From Flavobacterium phycosphaerae (GTDB taxonomy: Bacteria; Bacteroidota; Bacteroidia; Flavobacteriales; Flavobacteriaceae): 64,000 nt of DNA. Shown here one piece after another: positions 9,004 through 17,590 of this stretch. Position numbers and translations under genes: made by a program. Under the pieces are notes generated by a model, which was not told where the DNA came from, searched no databases, and saw only the letters and a program-made list of their open reading frames with translations. Each line of letters starts with the position of its first letter. Positions within the stretch are counted from its first letter, which is position 1. The stretch lies in assembly GCF_010119235.1 (NCBI RefSeq), contig NZ_JAAATZ010000001.1, positions 2,820,501 to 2,884,500 of the forward strand. The letters run 5' to 3'.

Positions 9004-9765
9004 ATGATTCGAGTAACACTTATTGGTTCCGGAAATGTGGCCCAGCATCTGATACAAGCGTTCAGTCAAACGACTGCTGTTGAGTTGGTTCAGGTGTTTT
9101 CAAGACAACCGGAAACAGTGGCACATTTGGTATCTGCTCACCAAATCATCTCTGATTTTAATAAACTGCAAAAGGTCGACCTAATCATCATAGCAGTAAT
9201 TGATGATGCCATTAGTGAGGTTTCGAATCAAATTCCGTTTGAAAATCAACTGGTAGTGCATACCTCGGGAAGTGTGGCTATGGAAGCTTTAAATGCTAAA
9301 AACCGTCGAGGTGTTTTTTATCCTTTACAAACGTTTTCCAAAGCCAAAGCCATTAACTTTAAAGTGGTTCCTATTTGTTTAGAAACCGAAAACGATGGTG
9401 ATTATAATACACTGGAAACGGTTGCCAAAGCTATATCAAACGTGATTTACCGCATCAATTCCGAGCAAAGAAAAGCCCTGCATGTCGCGGCCGTTTTTGT
9501 TTCCAATTTTGTCAATCATTTGTATCAGATTGGCGAAACCATTTGCACCGAAAACCAACTAGACTTTGCGATTTTAAAGCCTTTAATTCAGGAAACGGCG
9601 GATAAAATTTTGACTCTTTCACCTGCGGAAGCCCAAACCGGACCAGCTAAGCGACAAGATTCGCAAACGATTAATACGCATTTGGCCTTTTTAACCGATG
9701 ACCATCAAAAAGAAATTTATAAACTGCTAACAAAATCAATTATCGATAATGGGAAAAAGCTATAA
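9004..9765 (+). CDS. Rossmann-fold and DUF2520 domain oxidoreductase-like protein
   Basis: 253 residues. The N-terminal Rossmann nucleotide-binding fold starts at residue 1 with VTLIGSGNVAQHL (Gly-rich loop), and VVHTSGSVAMEAL follows at about 82-94. The C-terminal alpha-helical DUF2520 domain (about 125-245) contains HVAAVFVSNFVNHLY. This family resembles F420/NADP-dependent and prephenate-dehydrogenase-like reductases, but its substrate is unknown. It is the first gene of a plus-strand operon. Its last 17 bases overlap the KdsC-like gene. Confidence 0.85.
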   Translation: MIRVTLIGSGNVAQHLIQAFSQTTAVELVQVFSRQPETVAHLVSAHQIISDFNKLQKVDLIIIAVIDDAISEVSNQIPFENQLVVHTSGSVAMEALNAKNRRGVFYPLQTFSKAKAINFKVVPICLETENDGDYNTLETVAKAISNVIYRINSEQRKALHVAAVFVSNFVNHLYQIGETICTENQLDFAILKPLIQETADKILTLSPAEAQTGPAKRQDSQTINTHLAFLTDDHQKEIYKLLTKSIIDNGKKL

Positions 9766-10276
9766 AGAAATATTAAACAACATCTCTACTTTCATCTTTG
9801 ATGTAGACGGCGTTTTGACTGATAGTACCGTACATATTACACCTACCGGAGAAATGCTTCGCATCATGAATATTCGCGACGGATTTGCGATGAAAGCGGC
9901 TATCGAAAGTGGTTATAACGTTTGCATTATATCGGGAGGAAACAACGAAGGCGTTCGTATTCGCTTGAAAAATTTAGGCATTACCGATATTCATTTGGCT
10001 TCGCCGGATAAAGTGGCTACTTTCAAAGAATATACCGAATTGTACAATATTGATCCGGAACGAGTACTGTATATGGGGGATGACATTCCCGATTATCATG
10101 TAATGCAATTGGTGGGTTTGCCTACGTGTCCACAAGATGCCAGCCCTGAAATTAAGGCAATTTCCAAATACATTTCACACAAAAAAGGCGGGAAAGGCGC
10201 TGTGCGCGAAATGATTGAACAAGTGATGAAAGTTCAAGGCAAATGGCACTTGTATTATAACGGAAAACACGATTAA
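9749..10276 (+). CDS. KdsC-like HAD phosphatase (probable KDO-8-phosphate phosphatase)
   Basis: 175 residues, the normal length for the KdsC family. HAD motif I is FDVDGVLTDS at about 14-23, motif II is IISGGNN, and motif III/IV is LYMGDDIPDYH with the acidic pair. There is no cap domain, as in tetrameric KdsC enzymes. KdsC removes phosphate from KDO-8-phosphate during lipopolysaccharide synthesis. The start overlaps the preceding DUF2520 gene. The exact substrate is inferred from the family. Confidence 0.82.
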   Translation: MGKSYKEILNNISTFIFDVDGVLTDSTVHITPTGEMLRIMNIRDGFAMKAAIESGYNVCIISGGNNEGVRIRLKNLGITDIHLASPDKVATFKEYTELYNIDPERVLYMGDDIPDYHVMQLVGLPTCPQDASPEIKAISKYISHKKGGKGAVREMIEQVMKVQGKWHLYYNGKHD

Positions 10277-10318
10277 ATTTACACTACAACAAATCAAAAA
10301 TTACTGAATTCAGCAAAA

Positions 10319-11245
10319 ATGAACTTTTTAAAACTAATACGTTACCAAAACCTTTTACTATTGGCATTAATGCAACTGATTTTTCGTTATGGTTTTTTGA
10401 AATACCAAGCGATTTATTTGTTTTTAACTGATATTCAGTATGGTTTATTGGTTTTGTCTACCGTTTTGATTGCCGCCGCGGGTTATGTAATCAATGACAT
10501 TATGGACCAGGAAACCGATGCGGATAACAAACCCAATCATGTGATTATCGGTAAAAGCATATCAGAAGCGATGGGATACAACTTGTATTTTACACTGAAT
10601 GTAACCGGTGTCGGCATTGGTTTTTATCTGTCGAATGTGATTCAGAAACCTACTTTTGGAGGACTTTTTATCATCATAGTAACGGTATTGTATTTATATG
10701 CTACCAGCTTTAAAAAGATGCTTTTGGTCGGTAATATCATAGTGGCGTTGGTGTTATCAATGAGTATTTTAATCATAAGCATTTTTGATTTGCTGCCGTT
10801 GACTTATGCTGATAACCGTAGCGAAATGTCGGTCATTTTTTCTTTCTTAATGGACTATGCCATCTTTGCTTTTATACTAAATCTCATTCGGGAAATTATT
10901 AAAGACATGGAAGACGTAGATGGTGATTACAACCAAGGAATGAATACCTTACCTATTGCTATTGGTGTAAACCGAACGGCTAAAGTGGTCTTTGGATTAG
11001 GGATTATGGCAACACTACTCTTACTTTGGTACATCAACACTTACCTGATGGCAAACCAACTGTATTATGCTGTAATTTACGGATTGCTTTTAATCGTAGG
11101 GCCGATGATTTTCTTTGTAATCAAAATGTGGAATGCCACTGCTAAAAAAGATTTCCAACTATTGAGTACTGTATTGAAATGGATTATTTTCTTCGGCATA
11201 CTTTCAGTGGTGGTGATTACTTTTAACATCAAAAATCATGGATAA
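10319..11245 (+). CDS. UbiA-family prenyltransferase
   Basis: 308 residues with about eight membrane helices. The two Asp-rich prenyl-diphosphate/Mg2+ motifs are present: NDIMDQETDADNK at about 60-72 and KDMEDVDGDYNQG at about 196-208. These enzymes join a prenyl chain to an aromatic or polar acceptor in the inner membrane. Flavobacterial members are often named geranylgeranylglycerol-phosphate geranylgeranyltransferase by homology, but I cannot assign the acceptor. Its end overlaps the Maf gene by 8 bases, consistent with one operon. Confidence 0.85.
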   Translation: MNFLKLIRYQNLLLLALMQLIFRYGFLKYQAIYLFLTDIQYGLLVLSTVLIAAAGYVINDIMDQETDADNKPNHVIIGKSISEAMGYNLYFTLNVTGVGIGFYLSNVIQKPTFGGLFIIIVTVLYLYATSFKKMLLVGNIIVALVLSMSILIISIFDLLPLTYADNRSEMSVIFSFLMDYAIFAFILNLIREIIKDMEDVDGDYNQGMNTLPIAIGVNRTAKVVFGLGIMATLLLLWYINTYLMANQLYYAVIYGLLLIVGPMIFFVIKMWNATAKKDFQLLSTVLKWIIFFGILSVVVITFNIKNHG

Positions 11246-11831
11246 CGAACACCTCAAAAACTATAAAATTATTCTAGCTTCGGGTTCCCCCAGAAGGCAA
11301 CAGTTTTTTAAGGACATGGATTTGACTTTTGACATTCGGTTGAAAGACATTGAAGAAATCTATCCGGACCACCTGCAAGGGGTAGAAATTACTAACTATT
11401 TGGCTGAATTAAAAGCCGGTGCTTTTGATGGAGAACTTCAACAAAATGAGCTATTGGTTACGAGCGACACCATTGTTTGGCTAAACAACCAAGCTTTGGG
11501 CAAACCCAAAAATTACGATGATGCAGTAGCCATTTTAAAATCATTATCCAATAAAACGCATGAAGTAATCACCTCGGTATGCTTCAAAACGATACACAAA
11601 ACCGAAACTATTTTTGAAGTCACCAAAGTAACTTTTAACGAACTTACCGAAGCGGCCATTCACTATTACCTGGATAATTGCAAACCCTTTGACAAAGCAG
11701 GTGCTTACGGCATTCAGGAATGGATTGGCCTAGTCGGCATTACCAAAATTGAAGGTTCCTATACCAATGTCGTCGGGCTGCCAACCGAAAAAGTGTATCA
11801 CTATTTGAGTCACTTCGAGGCAGAGAACTAA
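11238..11831 (+). CDS. maf: Maf-like nucleotide pyrophosphatase
   Basis: 197 residues. The N-terminal IILASGSPRRQQFF is the Maf signature, and the active-site segment VTSDTIVWLNNQALGKP carries the catalytic Asp. A further KAGAYGIQEWIG is also conserved. Maf/YhdE proteins hydrolyse non-canonical or normal nucleoside triphosphates to monophosphates and have been linked to septum formation. It overlaps the UbiA gene upstream and is followed 31 bases later by the AI-2E family gene. Confidence 0.92.
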   Translation: MDNEHLKNYKIILASGSPRRQQFFKDMDLTFDIRLKDIEEIYPDHLQGVEITNYLAELKAGAFDGELQQNELLVTSDTIVWLNNQALGKPKNYDDAVAILKSLSNKTHEVITSVCFKTIHKTETIFEVTKVTFNELTEAAIHYYLDNCKPFDKAGAYGIQEWIGLVGITKIEGSYTNVVGLPTEKVYHYLSHFEAEN

Positions 11832-11862
11832 AAAATAACTACCTTTCAATAAAATAAAAAGT

Positions 11863-13062
11863 ATGTCTGAAACCGTAAAATTCCCCTTTTATATTAAACT
11901 GGCAGCCATATTACTTTGTTTGATTGGGCTGTTCACGATTACTTATTTAGGACGAGACATTATTTTTCCGATACTGCTTTCGTTGCTTTTTGCCATTATT
12001 TTGCGCCCGGTAGTTACTTTTTTGATCAAGCGACTTCGTTTTCCTCATTTCATTGCAGTAGTCTTTGCTATAGTGTTGTTTGTGATGCTCTTTCTGGGTG
12101 TCTTTTATTTTATTTCCCTTCAGGTGAGTGATATGGCCAATGATTGGAGCAAAATAAAGAATAACTTCTATTACCATATTGAGCATTTTCAGCAATTGAT
12201 TCGGGATAATTTTCATTTGAGTAAAAGAGAACAAAACGAGATTATCACAAATGCCACCAAAGACACGCTGGTTTCTGGGCAACAAATCGTTGGAAGCACA
12301 TTGAATTCGTTTACGGATATCGTTTTAAATCTAACGCTGATCCCTATTTACACCTTTCTTTTTCTACTGTATCAAAATTTATTTATTACTTTTTTAATCA
12401 AATTATATAAACCGATACACCACAAAAAACTACGCGAAATACTATACGAAATCAAAATAGCCGTCCAAAGTTATGTTGTAGGATTGCTATTTGAAATGGT
12501 AGCGGTTTCAGTATTAACAACCATTGGCTTGTACCTTATTGGTATTGAATACTTTATTTTGTTAGGCATCATTACCGGAATTTTGAATTTGGTGCCTTAC
12601 ATCGGAATACTATTTGCCGGCGCCTTGAGTATAGTGGTTTCGCTTTCAGGCTCCACAGATTTATCAATTGTCGTCGGAGTAATTGTGGTGAATATTATTG
12701 TGCAACTTATCGATAATAATATATTGGTTCCGCTGTTTGTCAATTCAAAAGTGCAAATCAATGCACTAGTTTCGATAGTCGGAATTATTGTTGGCAATGT
12801 TTTAGGAGGGATTACCGGAATGTTTCTAGCGATTCCGATTATTGCCATTATAAAAGTGATTTTCGACCGAATAGAATCTTTAGAACCTTGGGGCTATCTG
12901 ATGGGAGATGATTTACCGAAAACCTTCGAATGGCACAAAATCAAAATTCCGTTGTATAACTACAACACCTCCACCACTACCATCAATTTCAGCAGTGATA
13001 CTCCCGAAGAAATCGTTCCTGAAAATGAGGAAAACGATACCATTGAAAATAAGAGCGACTAG
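11863..13062 (+). CDS. AI-2E family (PerM/TqsA-like) membrane transporter
   Basis: 399 residues with about eight transmembrane helices arranged as two N-terminal pairs, a soluble loop (about 80-140) and a C-terminal bundle. The latter includes GILNLVPYIGILFAGALS and QLIDNNILVPLFVNSK, both typical of PF01594. A polar, acidic tail of about 50 residues ends the protein. Family members export small molecules such as autoinducer-2 or act as Na+/H+ exchangers. The substrate is unknown here. It is part of the 9.0-13.6 kb operon. Confidence 0.87.
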   Translation: MSETVKFPFYIKLAAILLCLIGLFTITYLGRDIIFPILLSLLFAIILRPVVTFLIKRLRFPHFIAVVFAIVLFVMLFLGVFYFISLQVSDMANDWSKIKNNFYYHIEHFQQLIRDNFHLSKREQNEIITNATKDTLVSGQQIVGSTLNSFTDIVLNLTLIPIYTFLFLLYQNLFITFLIKLYKPIHHKKLREILYEIKIAVQSYVVGLLFEMVAVSVLTTIGLYLIGIEYFILLGIITGILNLVPYIGILFAGALSIVVSLSGSTDLSIVVGVIVVNIIVQLIDNNILVPLFVNSKVQINALVSIVGIIVGNVLGGITGMFLAIPIIAIIKVIFDRIESLEPWGYLMGDDLPKTFEWHKIKIPLYNYNTSTTTINFSSDTPEEIVPENEENDTIENKSD

Positions 13063-13088
13063 TTTTAAATTAACTTTAGATAAAAGAT

Positions 13089-13619
13089 ATGACTTTCTTT
13101 TCTGATTTTGCCAAAGAGGTAATCGCAACCGGAATTCTGTTAGTTCTTGTTATTGTGCTGCGAGTTTTAGTGGCCAAATTGATTCGTCGTTATGCCAAAC
13201 TCTCCTCTATCATGGAGCATCGGACGAATTTAGTTATTAAATACATTCATCTATTAATCAATATACTGGCATTGGTTTGCCTTATTGTAATTTGGGGCGT
13301 ACAGAAAAAAGACATTCTTTTCACCTTATCCTCTGTTACTACCGTGGTGGGTGTAGCCATGTTTGCCCAATGGTCAATACTAAGTAATATCACTTCCGGA
13401 ATTATTTTGTTTTTCTTTTTTCCTTTTCGGATTGGAGATATTATCAGTGTTCATGATAAAGATTTTCCGATTCAAGCCGAAATTGAAGACATCAAAGCGT
13501 TTCACATCTATTTAAAAACCGACAAAGGCGAACGCATCACCTACCCTAACAACTTACTCTTACAAAAGGGAATTTCTATCATCAGGCAAAAGTATGATGA
13601 TACAGAATTTACGGATTAA
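13089..13619 (+). CDS. Small mechanosensitive-channel (MscS) family protein
   Basis: 176 residues with two or three membrane helices, the last being VTTVVGVAMFAQWSILSNIT, which resembles the MscS pore helix TM3. The beta domain follows (FFPFRIGDIISV, then ITYPNNLLLQKG). It ends soon after that domain and lacks the alpha/beta C-terminal cage of E. coli MscS, as compact flavobacterial members do. It probably opens on membrane tension during osmotic downshock. It is the last gene of the operon. Confidence 0.82.
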   Translation: MTFFSDFAKEVIATGILLVLVIVLRVLVAKLIRRYAKLSSIMEHRTNLVIKYIHLLINILALVCLIVIWGVQKKDILFTLSSVTTVVGVAMFAQWSILSNITSGIILFFFFPFRIGDIISVHDKDFPIQAEIEDIKAFHIYLKTDKGERITYPNNLLLQKGISIIRQKYDDTEFTD

Positions 13620-13782
13620 TTTTAATTATGTAAATTTTAAAAAAAATCATGTAACACTCTTTGGCTATCGACCAACTAATTTTGTTTTATACAATAACAA
13701 AAATTATGTCTAATCTAATTGACTTATATTTCTGAACATTTCAATCATAGAAATAGCAGCAATTAAATTAAAAAAGAGAATT

Positions 13783-14244
13783 ATGAGAACAACTAAATTA
13801 GTATTACTGGTAGCGCTGTTTGCGGCTACGGTAAGTAGTAAAGCGCAAGTTTCTGTGAATGTCAATATTGGAACACCTCCGGTTTGGGCTCCTGCAGCAC
13901 CCGTTGAAGTAGAATATTACTATCTTCCGGATATCGGAGTGTACTATGATGTACCGGCACGAGCTTATATTTATTTCGGAAACGGTGCATGGAGACGTAG
14001 TGCTTATCTTCCGGCTCGTTACAGAGGATACGATTTGCATCATGGACATACAGTATATTTAACCGATTATCACGGAAGGACGCCTTACGTATATTATAAA
14101 CAGCATAAAGTAAAATACAAAGGGGATTATGGCTGGAAGAAAAATGGTCATGATAACGGAAACCACAATGGCAATTTCAAAGGAAATAACGGAAATGGTA
14201 AAGGTCATGGCAATGGTCATGGTAAAGGCCACGGAAGAAAATAA
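13783..14244 (+). CDS. Secreted protein with Tyr-rich domain and Gly/Asn/His/Lys-rich tail
   Basis: 153 residues. The signal peptide is cleaved near VSSKAQ. The central domain (about 40-115) is rich in Tyr, with YYYLPDIGVYYDV and YFGNGAWRRSAYLPARYRGY. The last 35 residues are a low-complexity, strongly basic run of Gly, Asn, His and Lys. The central domain aligns with the gene at 14505-14888 (YY-P-D/N-xxxYxD, then LP-F/Y-G-Y), so the two are paralogues. I do not recognise a function. An envelope or cell-surface role is likely. Confidence 0.7.
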   Translation: MRTTKLVLLVALFAATVSSKAQVSVNVNIGTPPVWAPAAPVEVEYYYLPDIGVYYDVPARAYIYFGNGAWRRSAYLPARYRGYDLHHGHTVYLTDYHGRTPYVYYKQHKVKYKGDYGWKKNGHDNGNHNGNFKGNNGNGKGHGNGHGKGHGRK

Positions 14245-14267
14245 AAAAACACTATAAACCGTCATAA

Positions 14268-14303
14268 GTAAAGGCTGAGAAATTTCTCAGCCTTTACTTT
14301 TTT
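14268..14303 (+). terminator. Rho-independent terminator
   Basis: A perfect 15-bp inverted repeat (14268-14297, arm GTAAAGGCTGAGAAA) is followed by a T-run. It ends the transcript of the secreted protein at 13783-14244. Confidence 0.85.
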
Positions 14304-14504
14304 GACAGTAATAGAACAAAAACTAAGTAGTTAATAATCAATTATATAAAATAATACAATTCCTAGTATTTTGTTAAAACTGTGTATTTCATCGATAATC
14401 CAATCTTATTAACGGATTTGTAACCAAATCTTTGTATATCTTTGTCGTAGATTTTTATTAAAAATGCCGCTCGATATTTTTGTTAATCCCAAATCTACAA
14501 AAAC

Positions 14505-14888
14505 ATGAAAACGACTAAAGTACTCCTCGTCCTTTTTATTGCCTTGATATCCAATGGTATCCATGCACAAGAGACTGCAATAAAAAAAGAATCATTACCC
14601 ATCAACAGCAAAAACAACTGTTACCTTCGCTATTACTATTTTCCTAATCTGGAAGCTTATTTCGATAATCTGAAAATGGTGTATTACTACAAAGAAAAAG
14701 GCGAATGGGTAACTGCTCCTGAACTTCCTGAAAACTTTGGTGGCTATTCATTATACAATAAAGCCCGGGTAACCATCAATAATTTTGATGATGAGAATCC
14801 GTATCAATTGATATTGCTTCACAAAAAAATCTATCCTTACAACTCTAAAGGAAGATTTGCCTACGCTACTACCGGCGGAACAGATTAG
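14505..14888 (+). CDS. Secreted protein, paralogue of the 13783 gene without the basic tail
   Basis: 127 residues with a signal peptide ending near SNGIHAQ. The mature part repeats the pattern of the preceding secreted protein: YYYFPNLEAYFDN, then YKEKGEWVTAPELPENFGGY and further conserved Tyr and Asp positions. It lacks the Gly/His-rich tail. It has its own start region, with a possible TATCTTTG promoter element at 14437-14444. Function is unknown. Confidence 0.7.
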   Translation: MKTTKVLLVLFIALISNGIHAQETAIKKESLPINSKNNCYLRYYYFPNLEAYFDNLKMVYYYKEKGEWVTAPELPENFGGYSLYNKARVTINNFDDENPYQLILLHKKIYPYNSKGRFAYATTGGTD

Positions 14889-14984
14889 ATTAAATCTGCA
14901 CGATTGTTAAAATAAAAATAATTAAAACATACATTTTTATTTAATCTGTATATTTGAAGCTATTGCACCTCTAACGCTTATAAA

Positions 14985-17483
14985 ATGCAAAAGCTTTACA
15001 CTTTTTCTATTGCCGTTTTACTTTTCACTTTTCAATCGGGTTGGGCACAACAGCCCCAAAAACCTGATGCTGTCGACTTATACAATCAAATTCAAAAGCT
15101 GAATTTTTTAGGTTCCGTGCTATACATTGCAGCGCATCCCGACGATGAAAACACGCGTCTTATCTCCTATTTGTCCAATGATATAAAAGCCCGCACCGGT
15201 TATTTATCGTTAACCCGTGGCGATGGCGGACAAAATCTTATCGGACCTGAATTACGGGAACAACTGGGCGTTATTCGCACACAAGAATTAATAGAAGCAC
15301 GAAAAATAGATGGCGGAGAACAATTCTTTTCGCGCGCCAATGACTTTGGTTTTTCTAAAAACCCTGATGAAACATTACAAATATGGGACAAAGACCAAGT
15401 GCTTAGCGATGTTATCTGGACCATCAGAAAGTTTCAACCGGATGTAATCATCAATCGGTTTGATCATCGTTCGCCGGGCACTACGCATGGGCATCATACT
15501 TCCTCAGCTATGTTGAGTTTCGAAGCTTTTGACAAAGTAAACGATGCTACAGTTTTTCCAAATCAATTGCAGTATGTAACCACCTGGCAACCCAAACGCT
15601 TATTTTTCAACACCTCGTGGTGGTTTTATGGCAGTAAAGAAAAATTTGATGCCGCTGACAAAACCAATTTAATCAACCTTAAAATAGGAACCTATTACCC
15701 ATCAATGGGTAAATCTAATCAGGAAATTGCCGCGTTGAGTCGAAGTCGTCATCAGTCACAAGGTTTTGGCTCTACCGGAACCCGTGGTGAAGAAGACGAA
15801 TACCTGGAATTCCTGAAAGGCGAAACTCCTCAAAATAAAACCAATCTTTTTGAAGGCATTGATACCACTTGGAATCGTGTAAAAAATGGCAAACCTATAG
15901 GCGATATTCTTGCTGTCGTTGAGAAAAACTTTGATTTCAAAAACCCTTCCGCCAGTATTCCGGAATTAGTAAAAGCCTATGATTTAATTCAAAAGTTGGA
16001 GGATACCCATTGGAAAAGTCTTAAATCCGAAGAAATCAAAAAAATTATTGCCGGTTGTGCCGGTTTGTATCTCGAAGCCGTTGCCGATACTCAGGAAGCT
16101 ACGCCGGGAAGTACATTAAAAGTTAAATTGGAAGCCATTAACAGAAGTTCCGCTGCAATCAATTGGAACACCATTGTTACTTATCCCAATTCGATGAACA
16201 CGCAGGAAATCACGCCGATGCCGAATAACAAATCGATTACTAAATCCATTGAACTGCAACTTCCCAATGACCTCAATTATACTAATGCCTATTGGTTAAA
16301 CCAAAAAGGAACCGTCGGGATGTATCGTGTAGACAATCAGCAAAACATTGGAAAACCGGACATCATTCGAGAAGTAAAAGTGTTCTTTGTTCTTGAAATT
16401 AACGGCGTAAACATTCCGTATGAACGCAATGTGGTTTACAAATACAACGATGATGTAAAAGGCGAAGTCTACCAACCGCTGGATATTGTTCCGGTGGCTA
16501 CTTCTTCTATTGCCGAGAAAGTCTACATTTTCAATAATGACCGAAGTAAAACCATCACGGTAAAAGTAAAAGCCGGAAAAGACAACCTCAGTGGCAATGT
16601 AAAACTTCAAGTGCCGCAAGATTGGAAAGCCTCTCCTTCAGAAATTCCGTTTACCGTTGACAAAAAAGGACAGGAAGTATTGGCGGTTTTTACCGTTTCT
16701 CCTTCTGAAGAAGCCAGCGAAATCGACATCAAAAGCATAGTGACTATTGACGGACAATCGTACGACCAAAACAAAATTGACATCAACTATCCGCACATTT
16801 ACAAACAAATGGTAATCAAACCGGCCGAAGCCAAAGGCATTCGTTTAAAAATTAAAACCAAAAATGAAAAAATTGCCTATATCATGGGCGCCGGTGATGA
16901 AGTGCCTAAAAGTTTATTACAGATGGGATATGAAGTCCAACTACTGAAACTGGAAGAAATCAGTGCCGAAAAGTTGCAAGGATTTGATGTGGTAATGACC
17001 GGAATTCGTGCCTATAATGTGGTCAATGCGTTAGCGTTCAAACAAGCAATTCTGTTAGATTTTGTCAAAAACGGGAAAACAATGATAGTGCAATACAACA
17101 CTACAGATGATTTGGTAACCAAAGACATCGCTCCTTATCCGATAAAAATTTCCCGCGACCGCGTGACCGAAGAAAATGCAGAAGTTCGCTTTTTAGCACC
17201 AAAACATCAGGTATTAAATTATCCAAACAAAATAACCGCTGAGGATTTCAAAGGATGGAAACAGGAACAAGGTTTGTACTATCCAAGTGAATGGGACTCC
17301 AATTTTACAGCAGTTATCTCAGCCAATGACAAAGGTGAGAAACCAAAAGACGGAGCGTTACTACTTGCCAAATACGGCAAAGGAAATTATATTTATACCG
17401 GACTGAGCTTCTTTCGTGAATTGCCCGAAGGCGTTCCGGGGGCCTTCCGACTACTGGCCAACATGATAGCAATAGGAAAATAA
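14985..17483 (+). CDS. Large exported PIG-L family deacetylase
   Basis: 832 residues with a signal peptide ending near SGWAQQ. The PIG-L/LmbE domain spans about residues 40-270. It has the metal motif AAHPDDE at about 46-52 and the second site HGHHTS at about 167-172. The C-terminal two thirds hold beta-sandwich regions and an alpha/beta domain (about 620-830, with GFDVVMTGIRAYN and GKGNYIYTGLSFFREL). PIG-L enzymes remove acetyl groups from N-acetylglucosamine-type substrates using zinc. The export signal places it outside the cytoplasm. A TATATTTG element lies at 14949-14956. The following symporter suggests that the product or a related compound is imported. Confidence 0.85.
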   Translation: MQKLYTFSIAVLLFTFQSGWAQQPQKPDAVDLYNQIQKLNFLGSVLYIAAHPDDENTRLISYLSNDIKARTGYLSLTRGDGGQNLIGPELREQLGVIRTQELIEARKIDGGEQFFSRANDFGFSKNPDETLQIWDKDQVLSDVIWTIRKFQPDVIINRFDHRSPGTTHGHHTSSAMLSFEAFDKVNDATVFPNQLQYVTTWQPKRLFFNTSWWFYGSKEKFDAADKTNLINLKIGTYYPSMGKSNQEIAALSRSRHQSQGFGSTGTRGEEDEYLEFLKGETPQNKTNLFEGIDTTWNRVKNGKPIGDILAVVEKNFDFKNPSASIPELVKAYDLIQKLEDTHWKSLKSEEIKKIIAGCAGLYLEAVADTQEATPGSTLKVKLEAINRSSAAINWNTIVTYPNSMNTQEITPMPNNKSITKSIELQLPNDLNYTNAYWLNQKGTVGMYRVDNQQNIGKPDIIREVKVFFVLEINGVNIPYERNVVYKYNDDVKGEVYQPLDIVPVATSSIAEKVYIFNNDRSKTITVKVKAGKDNLSGNVKLQVPQDWKASPSEIPFTVDKKGQEVLAVFTVSPSEEASEIDIKSIVTIDGQSYDQNKIDINYPHIYKQMVIKPAEAKGIRLKIKTKNEKIAYIMGAGDEVPKSLLQMGYEVQLLKLEEISAEKLQGFDVVMTGIRAYNVVNALAFKQAILLDFVKNGKTMIVQYNTTDDLVTKDIAPYPIKISRDRVTEENAEVRFLAPKHQVLNYPNKITAEDFKGWKQEQGLYYPSEWDSNFTAVISANDKGEKPKDGALLLAKYGKGNYIYTGLSFFRELPEGVPGAFRLLANMIAIGK

Positions 17484-17484
17484 T

Positions 17485-17589
17485 ATGGAAACTAAGAAAT
17501 CATCATGGAAGAATAGCTACACTTGGGTCTTAATCATCAATGCTATTTATATTATCGTCTTTTTTATTCTAATGCAATTATTCTTTTAA
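17485..17589 (+). CDS. 34-residue single-helix membrane peptide
   Basis: An ATG one base after the PIG-L stop opens a 34-codon frame ending one base before the symporter ATG. The N-terminus is polar and basic (METKKSSWKNSYTW). A strongly hydrophobic stretch follows (VLIINAIYIIVFFILMQLFF) that would span the membrane once. The snug fit between two genes and the clean topology (basic end inside) support a real small protein, perhaps an accessory subunit of the symporter. I know of no characterised homologue. Confidence 0.6.
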   Translation: METKKSSWKNSYTWVLIINAIYIIVFFILMQLFF

Positions 17590-17590
17590 T

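Noticed and set aside
13089-13619. MscS gene truncated by a frameshift
   Set aside because: The protein is short but ends after a complete pore helix and beta domain, at a clean stop, and no continuing frame follows. Compact members exist.
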